Assembly (NCBI GenBank): GCA_018240685.1
Contig: JAFEFG010000009.1
Location: 1-63,602, forward strand
Source: Pseudomonadota bacterium
GTDB taxonomy: Bacteria; Pseudomonadota; Alphaproteobacteria; Reyranellales; Reyranellaceae
DNA: 63,602 nucleotides
Direction: 5' to 3'
Part shown: one piece after another, positions 27,243-36,614 of the stretch
Numbering within the stretch: position 1 is the stretch's first letter
How the letters are laid out: each line of letters opens with the position of its first letter
Notes under the pieces: model-generated
What the model saw: the letters and a program-made list of their open reading frames with translations, nothing else
Told to the model about the DNA's origin: nothing
The model's database searches: none
Position numbers and translations under genes: made by a program

Positions 27243-28958
27243 ATGTGTCGATCGAGGGGGAGCGTAACTTTGGAGCAGCGGCGCTGGCAGCGTAGTCGCG
27301 GCGGAGACCAGCGGAGCTTCGGACTTGCGAGGCAGGCTCGGTTTCTGGCGCAGCCAATTTTCGATACTGTCTTCAGATCGGCGATCCCTGCAGTTCTGGC
27401 TTCGACCCTCGCCGTCGCGGGCTGCGAGGTCGGCCCGGACTTCAAGTCGCCGGACGTTGCCGTGGCCCAGAAGTGGCTCGAAGCGGATGATCCGTCAGTG
27501 CGGACGGATCGGCAGGACTACGAGCGATGGTGGGCCGTCTACAATGACCCCACGCTCAACCAGCTGATCGAACGGGCCTACAGCCAGAATCTGAGCCTGC
27601 AGGCCGCCGGCGCCCGGGTCTTGGAAGCCCGCGCAATTCTCGGCATTTCGATCGGCAAGTTCTATCCGCAGATGCAGAAGGTCGACGTCAGTGCCGGCTA
27701 TGCCCAGGCCAGCAAGACGGATACCAGCACCAATCCCGGCAGCTTCCTGAACAACTACTGGAAGGCAACGATGGGCCTGGAGGTCGCCTGGGAGCTTGAT
27801 CTCTGGGGCAAGTATCGCCGCTCGACCGAGTCGGCCAGCGCCTCCTATCTGGCTTCGATCGCGACCTATGACGATGCGCTCGTCACCCTGCTGGGCGATG
27901 TCGCGACGACCTATATCGGGATTCGCACGCTGCAGGCACAGATCGACATAGCGAAGGAAAATGTCGCCAAGCAGCGGAAGGCATTGGAGATCGCGCGGGA
28001 CCGCTATCGCGGTGGCGTGGCCACGGAGCTGGACGTCTACCAGGCGCAGAACGTTCTCGCCCAGACCGAGTCGACCATCCCGAACCTCACTGCGCAGCTC
28101 CAGCAGGGCGAAAGCGCACTCCGGGTACTGCTCGGCATGGCGCCGCAGTCGATGGACGCGCTCCTGGCGGGACCAAGAACGATCCCCGTCCCGCCGGCCG
28201 ACGTCGCGGTCGGCATCCCGGCCGATCTCGTGCGCCGGCGACCGGACATCCGCGCCGCCGAACTGCAGGCGGCGGCACAGAGCGCCAAGATCGGCATGAC
28301 GAAGGCCGAGCTGTTTCCTGCTTTCAAGCTCTCGGGCGTGTTCGGGACCTCCGCCGGTGGGACGACGGAAAATCCGGCCGACCAGGTCTTCACCTCGCAC
28401 AGCATCTTCTTCGCCTTCGGGCCGTCCTTCAGCTGGCCGATTCTCAACTACGGCCAGATCACCAACAAGGTGCGCGTCCAGGACGCACGCCTGCAGGCGC
28501 TGCTGCTCGATTACCAGAACACCGTCCTGAAGGCGCAGAAGGAAGTCGAGAACGGACTGAGCGGCTTCCTGCAGGGACGTCAGCAAGTGAATCTGCTCAA
28601 GGCGAGCGTCACCGCTGCAAACAACGCCCTGCGCGTCGCCATCGACCAGTACACGCTCGGCACCCGCGATTTCACGACCGTCCTCACGGCGTCGCAGAAT
28701 CTCTATCAGGCGCAGAGCAACCTCGCGACGGCGTCGGGCGACGTGTCGACCAGCCTGGCGAAGATGTACCGGTCGCTCGGCGGCGGCTGGCAGATCCGCG
28801 GCAACAGCGAATTCGTCAACGACAAGATCCGCGCGGAGATGCGCAACCGGACCGACTGGGGCAGCGTGTTGCCGCCCTCGGGCCCGCCGCCTCAACCCGA
28901 GCCGGGCCTGCCCGGTCCAGAGAATGTCGGACCGAACGTGCAGGCTCCAAAGTGGTGA
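27243..28958 (+). CDS. RND efflux outer-membrane factor (NodT/OprM family lipoprotein)
   Basis: Up to 571 residues; forms the TolC-like trimeric exit duct of the pump. A signal segment ends in lipobox LAVAGC, then VGPDFKSP. Two OEP repeats follow: the first with WWAVYNDPTLNQLIERAYSQN and WELDLWGKYRR, the second with IPADLVRRRPDIRAAE and KAELFPAFKLSG, FSWPILNYGQI and YTLGTRDFTTVLTA. Coordinates use ATG 27243, but TTG 27270 follows GGGGGAG by 7 bases and gives a more usual signal peptide. Gene order with the duct first is less common than last. Confidence 0.93.
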   Translation: MCRSRGSVTLEQRRWQRSRGGDQRSFGLARQARFLAQPIFDTVFRSAIPAVLASTLAVAGCEVGPDFKSPDVAVAQKWLEADDPSVRTDRQDYERWWAVYNDPTLNQLIERAYSQNLSLQAAGARVLEARAILGISIGKFYPQMQKVDVSAGYAQASKTDTSTNPGSFLNNYWKATMGLEVAWELDLWGKYRRSTESASASYLASIATYDDALVTLLGDVATTYIGIRTLQAQIDIAKENVAKQRKALEIARDRYRGGVATELDVYQAQNVLAQTESTIPNLTAQLQQGESALRVLLGMAPQSMDALLAGPRTIPVPPADVAVGIPADLVRRRPDIRAAELQAAAQSAKIGMTKAELFPAFKLSGVFGTSAGGTTENPADQVFTSHSIFFAFGPSFSWPILNYGQITNKVRVQDARLQALLLDYQNTVLKAQKEVENGLSGFLQGRQQVNLLKASVTAANNALRVAIDQYTLGTRDFTTVLTASQNLYQAQSNLATASGDVSTSLAKMYRSLGGGWQIRGNSEFVNDKIRAEMRNRTDWGSVLPPSGPPPQPEPGLPGPENVGPNVQAPKW

Positions 28959-28989
28959 CGTACATGACCAACCAACTCGCAGAAGTGCC

Positions 28990-30273
28990 ATGCCTATAAC
29001 GCCTCGGCCCGGAACGGCACGTAACAGGATCCTCATCGCTGCGGTCGTCGCGGCCGCCGCCGTCGGACTCGTCGGCCAGTTCGCGGGATGGTGGCGTGAT
29101 CTCGGCTCGGGCGGAAAGCCCGCTGCCGAAACGGCAGCGCCCGGCGCCGGCACCTCTCCTTCATCGCAGCCCCCGTCTGCCGCCGCCACTCCCCCGGCGG
29201 CAGCGCAAACTTCGCCGACGGACGGCGGATTGCCCAAGATCCCGGTCGCCCGGCCGAAGGTGCAGACCGTCAGCGATACGCTGATCATCACTGGCAACGC
29301 CGCCGCCGTCAGCCAGGTCAAGCTCGTCGCCCGCGTGGTCGGCTATCTGGAGAAGATCCACTTCGAGGACGGCGCCCTGGTCCGCAAGGGCGACCTGCTG
29401 TTCACGATCCAGCAGGACCAGTGGAAGGCCCAGCTTCAGCAGGCCAAGGCCCAGCTTCAGCTTCAGCAGGCAGCTCTGAGCTACGCCAAGACGGAAGTGA
29501 AGCGATACACCGAGCTGGTGAAGCGATCCGCCGCCCCGCAGATCGAGATCGATCATTGGGTGTACGAGAAAGAGGCCGCCGAGGCGAACATTGTTGCCGC
29601 GCAGGCGCAGATCGCCATCGCCCAGCTCAATCTCGACTACACGGAAGTCCGCGCGCCGTTCGACGGCCAGATGGGCAAGCATCTCATCGATCCCGGCAAT
29701 GTCGTCGGCGCCACGACCGAGACCGCCCTTGCCGAGATCACCCAGCTCGACCCGATCTATGTCGAGGCCAACATCAGCTCCCAGCAGGCCTTGCAGATCC
29801 GGACCAATCTCGACCAACGTCGGTTGACGCTGGATCAACTGCACAAGATTCCCGTCGATGTGGCCCTGGCCAACGAAAAGGGCTTCCCCCTTCACGGAAC
29901 CCTTCAGTACGTCGCACCGCAGATCGATCCGGCAACCGGAACGCTGCTCGTCCGCGCCATCTTGTCGAATCCCACCCGGACCCTGCTCCCCGGCATCTTC
30001 GCCCAGATGCGCATTCCGATGGGCAAGGAGATTACCCAGGCCCTGCTGGTGCCGGATCGCGCTTTGCAGGAGGACCAAGGGGGGCGCTATCTGCTCGTCG
30101 TCGACAAGGACGACGTCATCCGCCAACGCTACGTGCAGATCGGCCAGCAGGTCGGGAGTCTGCGCGTCATCCTCAGCGGCATCGATGCCAATGACCGGGT
30201 CGTGATCGGCGAGCTCTGGCGCTCCACTCCGGGGGCGAAGGTTTCGCCACAGCTCAAGTCGATCGACGGTTAG
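28990..30273 (+). CDS. RND efflux periplasmic adaptor (membrane fusion protein)
   Basis: A 427-residue adaptor bridging the inner-membrane pump and the outer-membrane duct. One N-terminal membrane anchor (about residues 12-30) is followed by a long Ala/Pro-rich linker to about residue 90. Then come the lipoyl half VSQVKLVARVVGYLEKIHFEDGALV, a coiled-coil hairpin built of QQAKAQLQLQQAAL-like repeats, the second lipoyl half LDYTEVRAPFDGQMGK, and the beta-barrel with QYVAPQIDPATGTLLVRA. No lipobox. It lies 31 bases after the duct gene and 13 before the permease. Confidence 0.94.
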   Translation: MPITPRPGTARNRILIAAVVAAAAVGLVGQFAGWWRDLGSGGKPAAETAAPGAGTSPSSQPPSAAATPPAAAQTSPTDGGLPKIPVARPKVQTVSDTLIITGNAAAVSQVKLVARVVGYLEKIHFEDGALVRKGDLLFTIQQDQWKAQLQQAKAQLQLQQAALSYAKTEVKRYTELVKRSAAPQIEIDHWVYEKEAAEANIVAAQAQIAIAQLNLDYTEVRAPFDGQMGKHLIDPGNVVGATTETALAEITQLDPIYVEANISSQQALQIRTNLDQRRLTLDQLHKIPVDVALANEKGFPLHGTLQYVAPQIDPATGTLLVRAILSNPTRTLLPGIFAQMRIPMGKEITQALLVPDRALQEDQGGRYLLVVDKDDVIRQRYVQIGQQVGSLRVILSGIDANDRVVIGELWRSTPGAKVSPQLKSIDG

Positions 30274-30286
30274 GAACCGCGCCCCA

Positions 30287-33200
30287 ATGTCGAAGTTCTT
30301 CATCGAGCATCCGGTCCTGGCCAATGTGCTGGCGATCGTCCTGGTCCTGCTCGGGGCCGTCGCCGTGCTGCGGCTGCCGGTTGCGGAATATCCGAACGTG
30401 GTGCCGCCCACCGTATCGGTCACCGCGAGCTATCCCGGCGCCAGCCCGCAGACCGTCATCGATACCGTCGCCCTGCCGATCGAGTTGCAGGTCAACGGCG
30501 TCGACCGGATGCTCTACATGGAGTCGACGAGCGCGGCGGACGGCACCTACAGCCTGACGGTCACCTTCCAGATCGGCACCGACCCCGACATCGCGCAGGT
30601 GCTGGTGCAGAACCGCGTTCAGCTCGCCCTGGCCTCGCTGCCCGAGGCCGTGCAGTCGCAGGGCGTGAGCGTCCAGAAGAAGAACACCGCAATCCTGCAG
30701 ATCATCACGCTCGATTCGCCGGACAGCAAGTACGACGGCCTCTTCCTCAGCAACTACGCGACCATCAATCTCGTGAATCAGCTCGCCCGCCTTCCGGGCG
30801 TGGGCTCCGTCAAGGTCTTCGGCGCAGGCACCTACTCGATGCGCGTGTGGCTGGACCCCGAGAAGCTGTATTCCTTCGGCCTCCAGCCGAGCGACGTGGC
30901 CAACGCGATCCGGCAGCAGAGCAAGGATGTTGCCGCCGGCCAGGTCGGCATGCCTCCGGCCCCGAACGACGTCGACTTCCAGTACACGATCGACATCCAG
31001 TCGCGCCTGAACGAGCCTGAACAGTTCGCAAACATCGTCGTCAAGGACAAGACGGCCCAGGGCGGCCAGTTGGTCTACGTGAAGGACGTCGGGCGGATCG
31101 AGCTCGGCGCACAGACCTACTCGCAGGACTTCCATCTCGACGGGCGGCCGGCGGCAGGCATCGCCATCTACCAGACCCCGGAGGCCAACTCGCTGCAGGT
31201 CGGACAGCGGGTCAAGGACATGATGGCGCAGCTCTCGAAGCGGTTTCCGGCCGGCATGCGCTACGCCGTCCCCTACGACACGACCCTGTTCGTGACCGCG
31301 TCGATCAACGAGGTCTACACGACACTCTATCAGGCCGGCATCCTCGTCCTGATCGTCATCCTGGTCTTCCTGCAGAACTTCCGGGCGACACTGGTGCCCG
31401 CCACCACGGTGCCGGTGACGATCATCGGCGCCTTTGCCGGCATGGCGGCACTGGGTTTCACCGTCAACCTCTCCACCCTGTTCGGCATCGTGCTGGCGAT
31501 CGGCATCGTCGTCGACGACGCGATCGTGATCGTCGAGGGCGTGACCAAGTACATCGAGAAGAAGATGTCGGGTCACGATGCCGCCATCAAGGCGATGAGT
31601 GAACTGTTCGGTCCGATCATCGGCATCACGCTCGTGCTGATGTCGGTCTTCCTGCCCGCCGCCTTCGTCCCCGGCCTCACCGGCAACATGTTCGCCCAGT
31701 TTGCGCTCGTGATCGCCGCGACCGCCCTGATCAGCGCGATGAATGCCGCGACGCTGAAGCCGACCCAGTGCGCGCAATGGCTGCGGACGCCGGTGCCTCC
31801 CGAGAAAAGGAACCTGTTCTATCGGACCTTCAACAGGATCTACGATCCGATGGAGAGCGGCTATGCGGCACTGATCGGCCGTATGGTCAGCCGGGCCGGC
31901 TTCATGGTCATCGTCGCCCTGGCGATCTCGGCTGGCGCGATGTGGGGCATCGCGCGCCTGCCGACGGCCTTCATTCCGATCGACGACCAGGGCTACGTTC
32001 TTGTCGCGGTGCAGCTCCCGGACGGCGCTTCGCTCAACCGCACGAAAGCGACTCTCGACCAGGTGAACCAGATCGCCCACCAGATCCCGGGCGTGGAGCG
32101 CGTCATCGCGCTTTCCGGCGTATCCATCCTCGACAACAGCGCCGATCTGGCCAATGCCGGCACGTGCTGGGTGATGCTCAAGCCCTTCGACGAACGCGTA
32201 AGCGCCAAGGGCCAGGATCTCGTGACGATCTACAAGAAGCTCGTGGCGGCCCTCGCCTCGCTTCCCGAAGGCCAGGCTGCCGTCCTTCCGCCGCCGGCGA
32301 TCCAGGGCATCGGCAATGCAGGCGGCTTCCAGATGCAGCTCGAGCTGCTGGGCGGGAGCTTCGACTACGAGAAGCTCAACAAGTATGCGCAGGAGATCGT
32401 GCGCCTCGCCAACGAAGACCCTTCGCTCACTCACGTGCTGACGACCTTCAGGCCCGACGCGCCGCATGTCGCCCTGACCGTCGACCGCGCCCGTGCCGAG
32501 ACCCTGCGGGTCTCCGTCGGCGACGTGTTCTCGACGCTCACCAACTATGTCGGGTCCACCTACGTCAACCAGTTCAACAAGTTCGGTCTTTCCCTGCAGG
32601 TCTACATCCAGGCCGAATCGAAGTTCCGCCAGCACCCGGACGATCTGCTGAACCTCTACGTGCGCAGCACCGACAACCAGATGGTGCCGCTCGGATCCAT
32701 CGTGAAGCTCGCGCCGATCGTCGCGCCGCCGCTCATCACGCTCTACAATCTGTTCCCCTCGGCAACGATCATCGGAACGTCGGCACCGGGCTACAGCTCG
32801 GGCCAGTCCATGGCCGCGATGGAAAAGATCGCCAACCGCGTGCTCCCGCAGGACGTCACCTTCGAGTGGTCGGCGATGTCGTACCAGGAGAAGATCACGG
32901 GCAACCAGCTCTACTACGTCTTCGGCCTGTCGGTGCTGCTGGTGTATCTCTGCCTCGCCGGTCAGTACGAGAGCTGGATCCTGCCGCTGGCGGTGCTCTC
33001 CGCGGTTCCTCTGGCGCTGGTGGGCCCGGTGGTCGCCCTCACGAGCCTGGGCGTCGCGAACAACCTCTACACGCAGATCGGCCTCATGCTGCTGATCGCC
33101 TTGTCGGCGAAGAACGGCATCCTGATCGTCGAGGTGGCGCGCGAGGAGCGCATGGCCGGAAAGAGCATCCTCGAGTCGGCTATCGAAGCATCGAGACTGC

Positions 33201-33457
33201 GATTCCGACCGATCCTGATGACGTCTTTCGCCTTCATCCTCGGCGTGCTGCCGCTGGTCCTGGCGACGGGCGCCGGCGCCAATGCCCGCAAGTCGCTGGG
33301 CATCAGCGTCTTCAGCGGCATGCTGGCCTCGACCTGCCTGGCCGTGCTTTTCGTGCCCAGCTTCTTCGTCGTCCTCCAGAAGCTCGACGAATGGCGCAAG
33401 GGCCGGAAGAAGGCGCACGAACCGGCAGCGGAAGCCAGCGGCAGCGTTCATGGCTGA
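30287..33457 (+). CDS. RND efflux permease (HAE1/AcrB family)
   Basis: A 1056-residue inner-membrane drug:proton antiporter. It opens FFIEHPVLANVLAIVLVLLG (helix 1) and LPVAEYPNVVPPTVSVTASYPGA, the standard HAE1 start. The proton-relay Asp pair is in GIVVDDAIVIVEG on helix 4, duplicated-domain features appear in the second half (PTAFIPIDDQGYV), and the ALSAKNGILIVEVAREER stretch near helix 10-11 carries the conserved Lys. Length and the two large periplasmic loops are normal. Substrates are unknown; the two-gene context with duct and adaptor makes this a self-sufficient pump. Confidence 0.96.
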   Translation: MSKFFIEHPVLANVLAIVLVLLGAVAVLRLPVAEYPNVVPPTVSVTASYPGASPQTVIDTVALPIELQVNGVDRMLYMESTSAADGTYSLTVTFQIGTDPDIAQVLVQNRVQLALASLPEAVQSQGVSVQKKNTAILQIITLDSPDSKYDGLFLSNYATINLVNQLARLPGVGSVKVFGAGTYSMRVWLDPEKLYSFGLQPSDVANAIRQQSKDVAAGQVGMPPAPNDVDFQYTIDIQSRLNEPEQFANIVVKDKTAQGGQLVYVKDVGRIELGAQTYSQDFHLDGRPAAGIAIYQTPEANSLQVGQRVKDMMAQLSKRFPAGMRYAVPYDTTLFVTASINEVYTTLYQAGILVLIVILVFLQNFRATLVPATTVPVTIIGAFAGMAALGFTVNLSTLFGIVLAIGIVVDDAIVIVEGVTKYIEKKMSGHDAAIKAMSELFGPIIGITLVLMSVFLPAAFVPGLTGNMFAQFALVIAATALISAMNAATLKPTQCAQWLRTPVPPEKRNLFYRTFNRIYDPMESGYAALIGRMVSRAGFMVIVALAISAGAMWGIARLPTAFIPIDDQGYVLVAVQLPDGASLNRTKATLDQVNQIAHQIPGVERVIALSGVSILDNSADLANAGTCWVMLKPFDERVSAKGQDLVTIYKKLVAALASLPEGQAAVLPPPAIQGIGNAGGFQMQLELLGGSFDYEKLNKYAQEIVRLANEDPSLTHVLTTFRPDAPHVALTVDRARAETLRVSVGDVFSTLTNYVGSTYVNQFNKFGLSLQVYIQAESKFRQHPDDLLNLYVRSTDNQMVPLGSIVKLAPIVAPPLITLYNLFPSATIIGTSAPGYSSGQSMAAMEKIANRVLPQDVTFEWSAMSYQEKITGNQLYYVFGLSVLLVYLCLAGQYESWILPLAVLSAVPLALVGPVVALTSLGVANNLYTQIGLMLLIALSAKNGILIVEVAREERMAGKSILESAIEASRLRFRPILMTSFAFILGVLPLVLATGAGANARKSLGISVFSGMLASTCLAVLFVPSFFVVLQKLDEWRKGRKKAHEPAAEASGSVHG

Positions 33458-33479
33458 TGCCGCGCCGGAGCAGGGAAGC

Positions 33480-34889
33480 ATGACGGTTCGAGATCTCTGG
33501 CGCTGGTCGGCAGTGGAACTGGCCACCGCAATTCGTCACGGCACGATCTCCAGCGTCGAGGCCGTCCAATCCAGTCTGGATCGCATCGCAGCCGTCAATC
33601 CCGCGATCAATGCGGTGGTGGATGTGCTCGCCGACGAGGCGATCACCGCCGCACGGGAGGCCGACGCCGCCCGTTCCCGCGGCCAGGAACTCGGGCTGCT
33701 GCACGGCGTTCCGGTGACCGTCAAGGTCAACGTCGACCAGCGCGGCCGGGCGACGACCAACGGCGTTGTCGCCTTCCGCGACGTCATCGCGGCCGAGGAC
33801 TCCCCGCCTGTCGCGAACCTGCGCAAGGCCGGGGCGGTGATCGTCGGGCGGACCAACACGCCCGCCTTCTCCCATCGCTGGTTCACGAACAACGACCTCC
33901 ACGGAGCGACCCTCAATCCCTGGAACCGCGAACGTACCCCCGGCGGGTCGAGCGGTGGCGCGGCGGCAGCGGTCGCCACGGGCATGGGAGCGCTGGCGCA
34001 CGGCAACGATTTCGGCGGTTCCATCCGCTATCCGGCCTATGCCTGCGGCGTGGCCGGCCTGCGGCCGACGCCGGGGCGAGTGCCGGCCTTCAATCCTTCC
34101 GCCAAGGCCGAGCGGCCCATCACCGCGCAGATGATGTCAGTGCAGGGGCCACTGGCCCGGCGCGTCGGAGACGTGCGCCTGGGGCTCGCCGCCCTGGCGG
34201 CGGGCGATGCCCGCGATCCGGGCTGGATCCCGGCGCCGCTGACCGGGCCGGCACCGGCGCGGCCGATCCGTGTCGCGATCGCCCCCGATCCCTGCGGCGA
34301 TGCCGAGCCCGAGGTCAGTGCGGCTGTCAGGGCTGCCGGCCGGGCACTGGCCGAGGCGGGCTATGAGGTGATCGAGCAAACGCCGCCGCGCCTGCAGGAG
34401 GCCGCCGATCTGTGGCATCGGCTCGTCGTGAACGAGGAGCGGCGGACGCTGGTGCCGGCGATTCGTGCTTACGGCGACGAAAAAAGCCGCCGCAACGTCG
34501 ACGCCCATCTCCGATATGCCCCGCTGCTCGACGGGGACGGAATCCTGGCGGCTTTTGAAACCCGGCTCTCCCTGATGCGCGACTGGCAGCTCTTCCTGGC
34601 CCGCCATCCGATCGTGATCCTGCCGGTATCGCATCAGCTGCCTTTCCTGGACGATCTCGATCTGGCCGACGACGCTACCGTGACACGCCTGATCGACGCT
34701 CAGTGTTCCCTGCTCGCCACACCGCCGCTGGGATTGCCGTCCGTCTCGGTGCCGACGGGCCTCGTCGAGGGTCTTCCCGTCGGCGTCCAGGTGGTGGCGG
34801 GACGGTTTCGCGAGGATCTGTGCCTCGATGCGGCCGAGGTCATCGAAGCGCACGCGCTCCTGCCGACGCCGATCGATCCGCAGCCCTAG
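33480..34889 (+). CDS. Amidase-signature family hydrolase
   Basis: A 469-residue serine hydrolase. The Ser-cisSer-Lys triad is visible: Lys in GVPVTVKVNVDQRG, the central Ser in TPGGSSGGAAAAVA, and the nucleophile Ser in GNDFGGSIRYPA. GVPVTVKVN, AVIVGRTNTPAF and LPSVSVPTG are conserved amidase segments. ATG 33480 (after GGAGCAGGGAAG) is preferred; ATG 33450 would overlap the RND gene by 8 bases. It is probably co-transcribed with the pump, which is unusual, and its stop overlaps the convergent oxyR stop by 4 bases. The amide substrate is unknown. Confidence 0.9.
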   Translation: MTVRDLWRWSAVELATAIRHGTISSVEAVQSSLDRIAAVNPAINAVVDVLADEAITAAREADAARSRGQELGLLHGVPVTVKVNVDQRGRATTNGVVAFRDVIAAEDSPPVANLRKAGAVIVGRTNTPAFSHRWFTNNDLHGATLNPWNRERTPGGSSGGAAAAVATGMGALAHGNDFGGSIRYPAYACGVAGLRPTPGRVPAFNPSAKAERPITAQMMSVQGPLARRVGDVRLGLAALAAGDARDPGWIPAPLTGPAPARPIRVAIAPDPCGDAEPEVSAAVRAAGRALAEAGYEVIEQTPPRLQEAADLWHRLVVNEERRTLVPAIRAYGDEKSRRNVDAHLRYAPLLDGDGILAAFETRLSLMRDWQLFLARHPIVILPVSHQLPFLDDLDLADDATVTRLIDAQCSLLATPPLGLPSVSVPTGLVEGLPVGVQVVAGRFREDLCLDAAEVIEAHALLPTPIDPQP

Positions 34890-35833
34890 GCAGGGCGCGG
34901 CGCACCGGCGACGGGCGCGCTCTTTCTTGTACGCTCGAATTCTTCCTTGAGGGCTGCCGCCAACGTACGGAACGTTTCCTTGCGCGCCGATCGACGGCGC
35001 CAGGCCAGCCCGATATGCCGCGATGACGGCCTGCCCGCGAGAGGCCGCGTCTCGAGATTCGTTCCGCGCAGGATGCCCGCGTCGATGGCCATCTGCGGCA
35101 GCAGCGTGATGCCGAGCCCCGTCGCGACCATCTGAACGAGCGTGTGCAGGCTCGTGCCCTGGAACTCCTCGTTGCGGCGCGCGCCTTCCAGATGGCAGGC
35201 CGCAAGCGCCTGGTCGCGCAGGCAGTGCCCGTCCTCGAGCAACAGCAGGTTTTCGAAGGCGATGTCGCCCGGACGCACGGGCGCTCCCGGCCGTTCGGCA
35301 TGTCCGGCCGGATAGACGACCGAGAACGGATCGTCGGCGATCTCCATCGTCTCCACGTCGTCGCCGACCGGATAGGGCAGAGCAAGCAGCACCGCGTCCA
35401 GTTCGCCGCCGCGCAGCTTGGCGAGCAGCGGCGCCGTCTGTTCCTCGCGCAGGAAGAGCCGCAGGCGTGGGAACACCTTGCGCAGCCGCGGCATGGCGCG
35501 CGGCAGTACGAAGGGGCCGATCGTGGGGATCACCCCCAGCCGCAGCGGCCCGGCCATCGCGTCCTTCGAGGCCTGTGCCGCATCGACCATGTCCTCCGCG
35601 CCCTTCAACAGCTCGCGGGCGCGGCCGGCCATGTCGCGGCCGAGCGCCGTCGGCACCACTTGCCGCTTGGTGCGTTCGAGCAGCGGCGCGCCGAGGACCT
35701 CCTCCAGTTCGCGGATGCCGGCGCTCAGCGTCGACTGTGTGACCGCGCAGGCCTCGGCCGCCTTGCCGAAGTGGCAGTGGTCGACCACGGCGACGAGGTA
35801 GGTGAGCTGGCGAATTGTCGGCAGCGATCTCAT
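34886..35833 (-). CDS. oxyR: Hydrogen-peroxide-sensing LysR-type regulator OxyR
   Basis: A 315-residue LysR regulator. The N-terminal winged HTH reads TIRQLTYLVAVVDHCHFGKAAEACAVTQSTLSAGI. The effector domain keeps the redox pair Cys204 and Cys213 in GHCLRDQALAAC, with the same nine-residue spacing as Cys199/Cys208 of Escherichia coli OxyR, so peroxide sensing by disulfide formation is expected. It diverges from ahpC with a 118-base region containing OxyR-type palindromes. Its 3' end overlaps the amidase 3' end by 4 bases. Confidence 0.93.
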   Translation of the reverse strand: MRSLPTIRQLTYLVAVVDHCHFGKAAEACAVTQSTLSAGIRELEEVLGAPLLERTKRQVVPTALGRDMAGRARELLKGAEDMVDAAQASKDAMAGPLRLGVIPTIGPFVLPRAMPRLRKVFPRLRLFLREEQTAPLLAKLRGGELDAVLLALPYPVGDDVETMEIADDPFSVVYPAGHAERPGAPVRPGDIAFENLLLLEDGHCLRDQALAACHLEGARRNEEFQGTSLHTLVQMVATGLGITLLPQMAIDAGILRGTNLETRPLAGRPSSRHIGLAWRRRSARKETFRTLAAALKEEFERTRKSAPVAGAPRPA

Positions 35834-35843
35834 GGCTCCGATG

Positions 35844-35881
35844 TAATCGATAAAATCGATTATTCAAGTCGATATTATTCG
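35844..35881 (+). promoter_or_regulatory. OxyR operator between oxyR and ahpC
   Basis: TAATCGAT-AAA-ATCGATTA (35844-35862) is a perfect 8-3-8 palindrome of the LysR T-N11-A kind. A weaker second dyad TCGAT-ATT-ATTCG lies about 22 bases (two helical turns) away, centred at 35875. Paired dyads on one DNA face match the extended four-half-site OxyR footprint. The first palindrome starts 11 bases from the oxyR ATG, which fits autorepression with ahpCF activation. Confidence 0.7.
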
Positions 35882-35951
35882 TTTCTCTCCCTGCTCGCGA
35901 ACGCCTATCTACCTCCCGGGCCACGAGCCCGTTTAACCGCGGAGTAGTTAC

Positions 35952-36515
35952 ATGTCTTTGATCAACACCGAGATCCAGCCGTTCAAGGCGACCGCCTACC
36001 AGCAGGGCGAGTTCATCGAGGTCACCGAGGCCACGCTGAAGGGCAAGTGGTCGGTGCTGTTCTTCTATCCGGCCGACTTCACCTTCGTCTGCCCGACGGA
36101 GCTCGAGGATCTCGCCGACAACTATGCCGAGTTCCGCAAGCTCGGCGTCGAGGTCTACAGCGTCTCGACCGACACGCATTTCTGCCACAAGGCCTGGCAC
36201 GACACGTCGCCGGCCATCGGCAAGATCGGCTACCCGATGATCGCCGATCCGACGCACGTGCTGTCGCGGAACTTCGGCGTGCTGATCGAGGACGCGGGCA
36301 TTGCCGATCGCGGCACCTTCGTGATCGATCCGCAGGGCCGGGTCCAGATCGTCGAGATCACCGCGGGCGGCGTCGGTCGCGACGCCAAGGAGCTGCTGCG
36401 CAAGATCAAGGCGGCCCAGTACGTCGCCGCGCATCCGGGCGAGGTCTGCCCCGCCAAGTGGCAGGAAGGTGCCAAGACCCTGGCGCCGTCGCTCGACCTC
36501 GTCGGCAAGATCTGA
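35952..36515 (+). CDS. ahpC: Alkyl hydroperoxide reductase subunit C (2-Cys peroxiredoxin)
   Basis: A 187-residue typical AhpC that reduces H2O2, organic peroxides and peroxynitrite. The peroxidatic Cys47 is in [13 protein letters not shown], the resolving Cys166 in [10 protein letters not shown], and the GGVGR loop (residues 139-143) is of the sensitive, hyperoxidation-prone kind. ATG follows GGAG by 7 bases. It is divergent from oxyR and separated from ahpF by a strong hairpin. Confidence 0.97.
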   Translation: MSLINTEIQPFKATAYQQGEFIEVTEATLKGKWSVLFFYPADFTFVCPTELEDLADNYAEFRKLGVEVYSVSTDTHFCHKAWHDTSPAIGKIGYPMIADPTHVLSRNFGVLIEDAGIADRGTFVIDPQGRVQIVEITAGGVGRDAKELLRKIKAAQYVAAHPGEVCPAKWQEGAKTLAPSLDLVGKI

Positions 36516-36530
36516 CCTCGGCAAGAGGTC

Positions 36531-36567
36531 CCTTCGGCCCGGCATCTCTTCGCCGCCGGGCCGAAGG
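36531..36567 (+). terminator. Intercistronic hairpin between ahpC and ahpF (attenuator or partial terminator)
   Basis: CCTTCGGCCCGGC (36531-36543) pairs perfectly with GCCGGGCCGAAGG (36555-36567), 13 GC-rich base pairs, followed by ACTTCTTTCT. The weak T-run suggests partial termination or mRNA stabilisation, giving more AhpC than AhpF, as their roles require. Confidence 0.65.
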
Positions 36568-36614
36568 ACTTCTTTCTCCCCTCTCCCGTTTTCCCGCCTT
36601 CGCCGGAGCATGTC

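Noticed and set aside
29430..29475. Direct repeats in the adaptor gene
   Set aside because: The AAGGCCCAGCTTCAG repeats simply encode the heptad-like coiled-coil of the membrane fusion protein.
30254..33526. Open frame of 1090 codons antisense to the RND permease
   Set aside because: Exact antisense shadow of a well-supported gene, no ribosome-binding site or recognisable motif.
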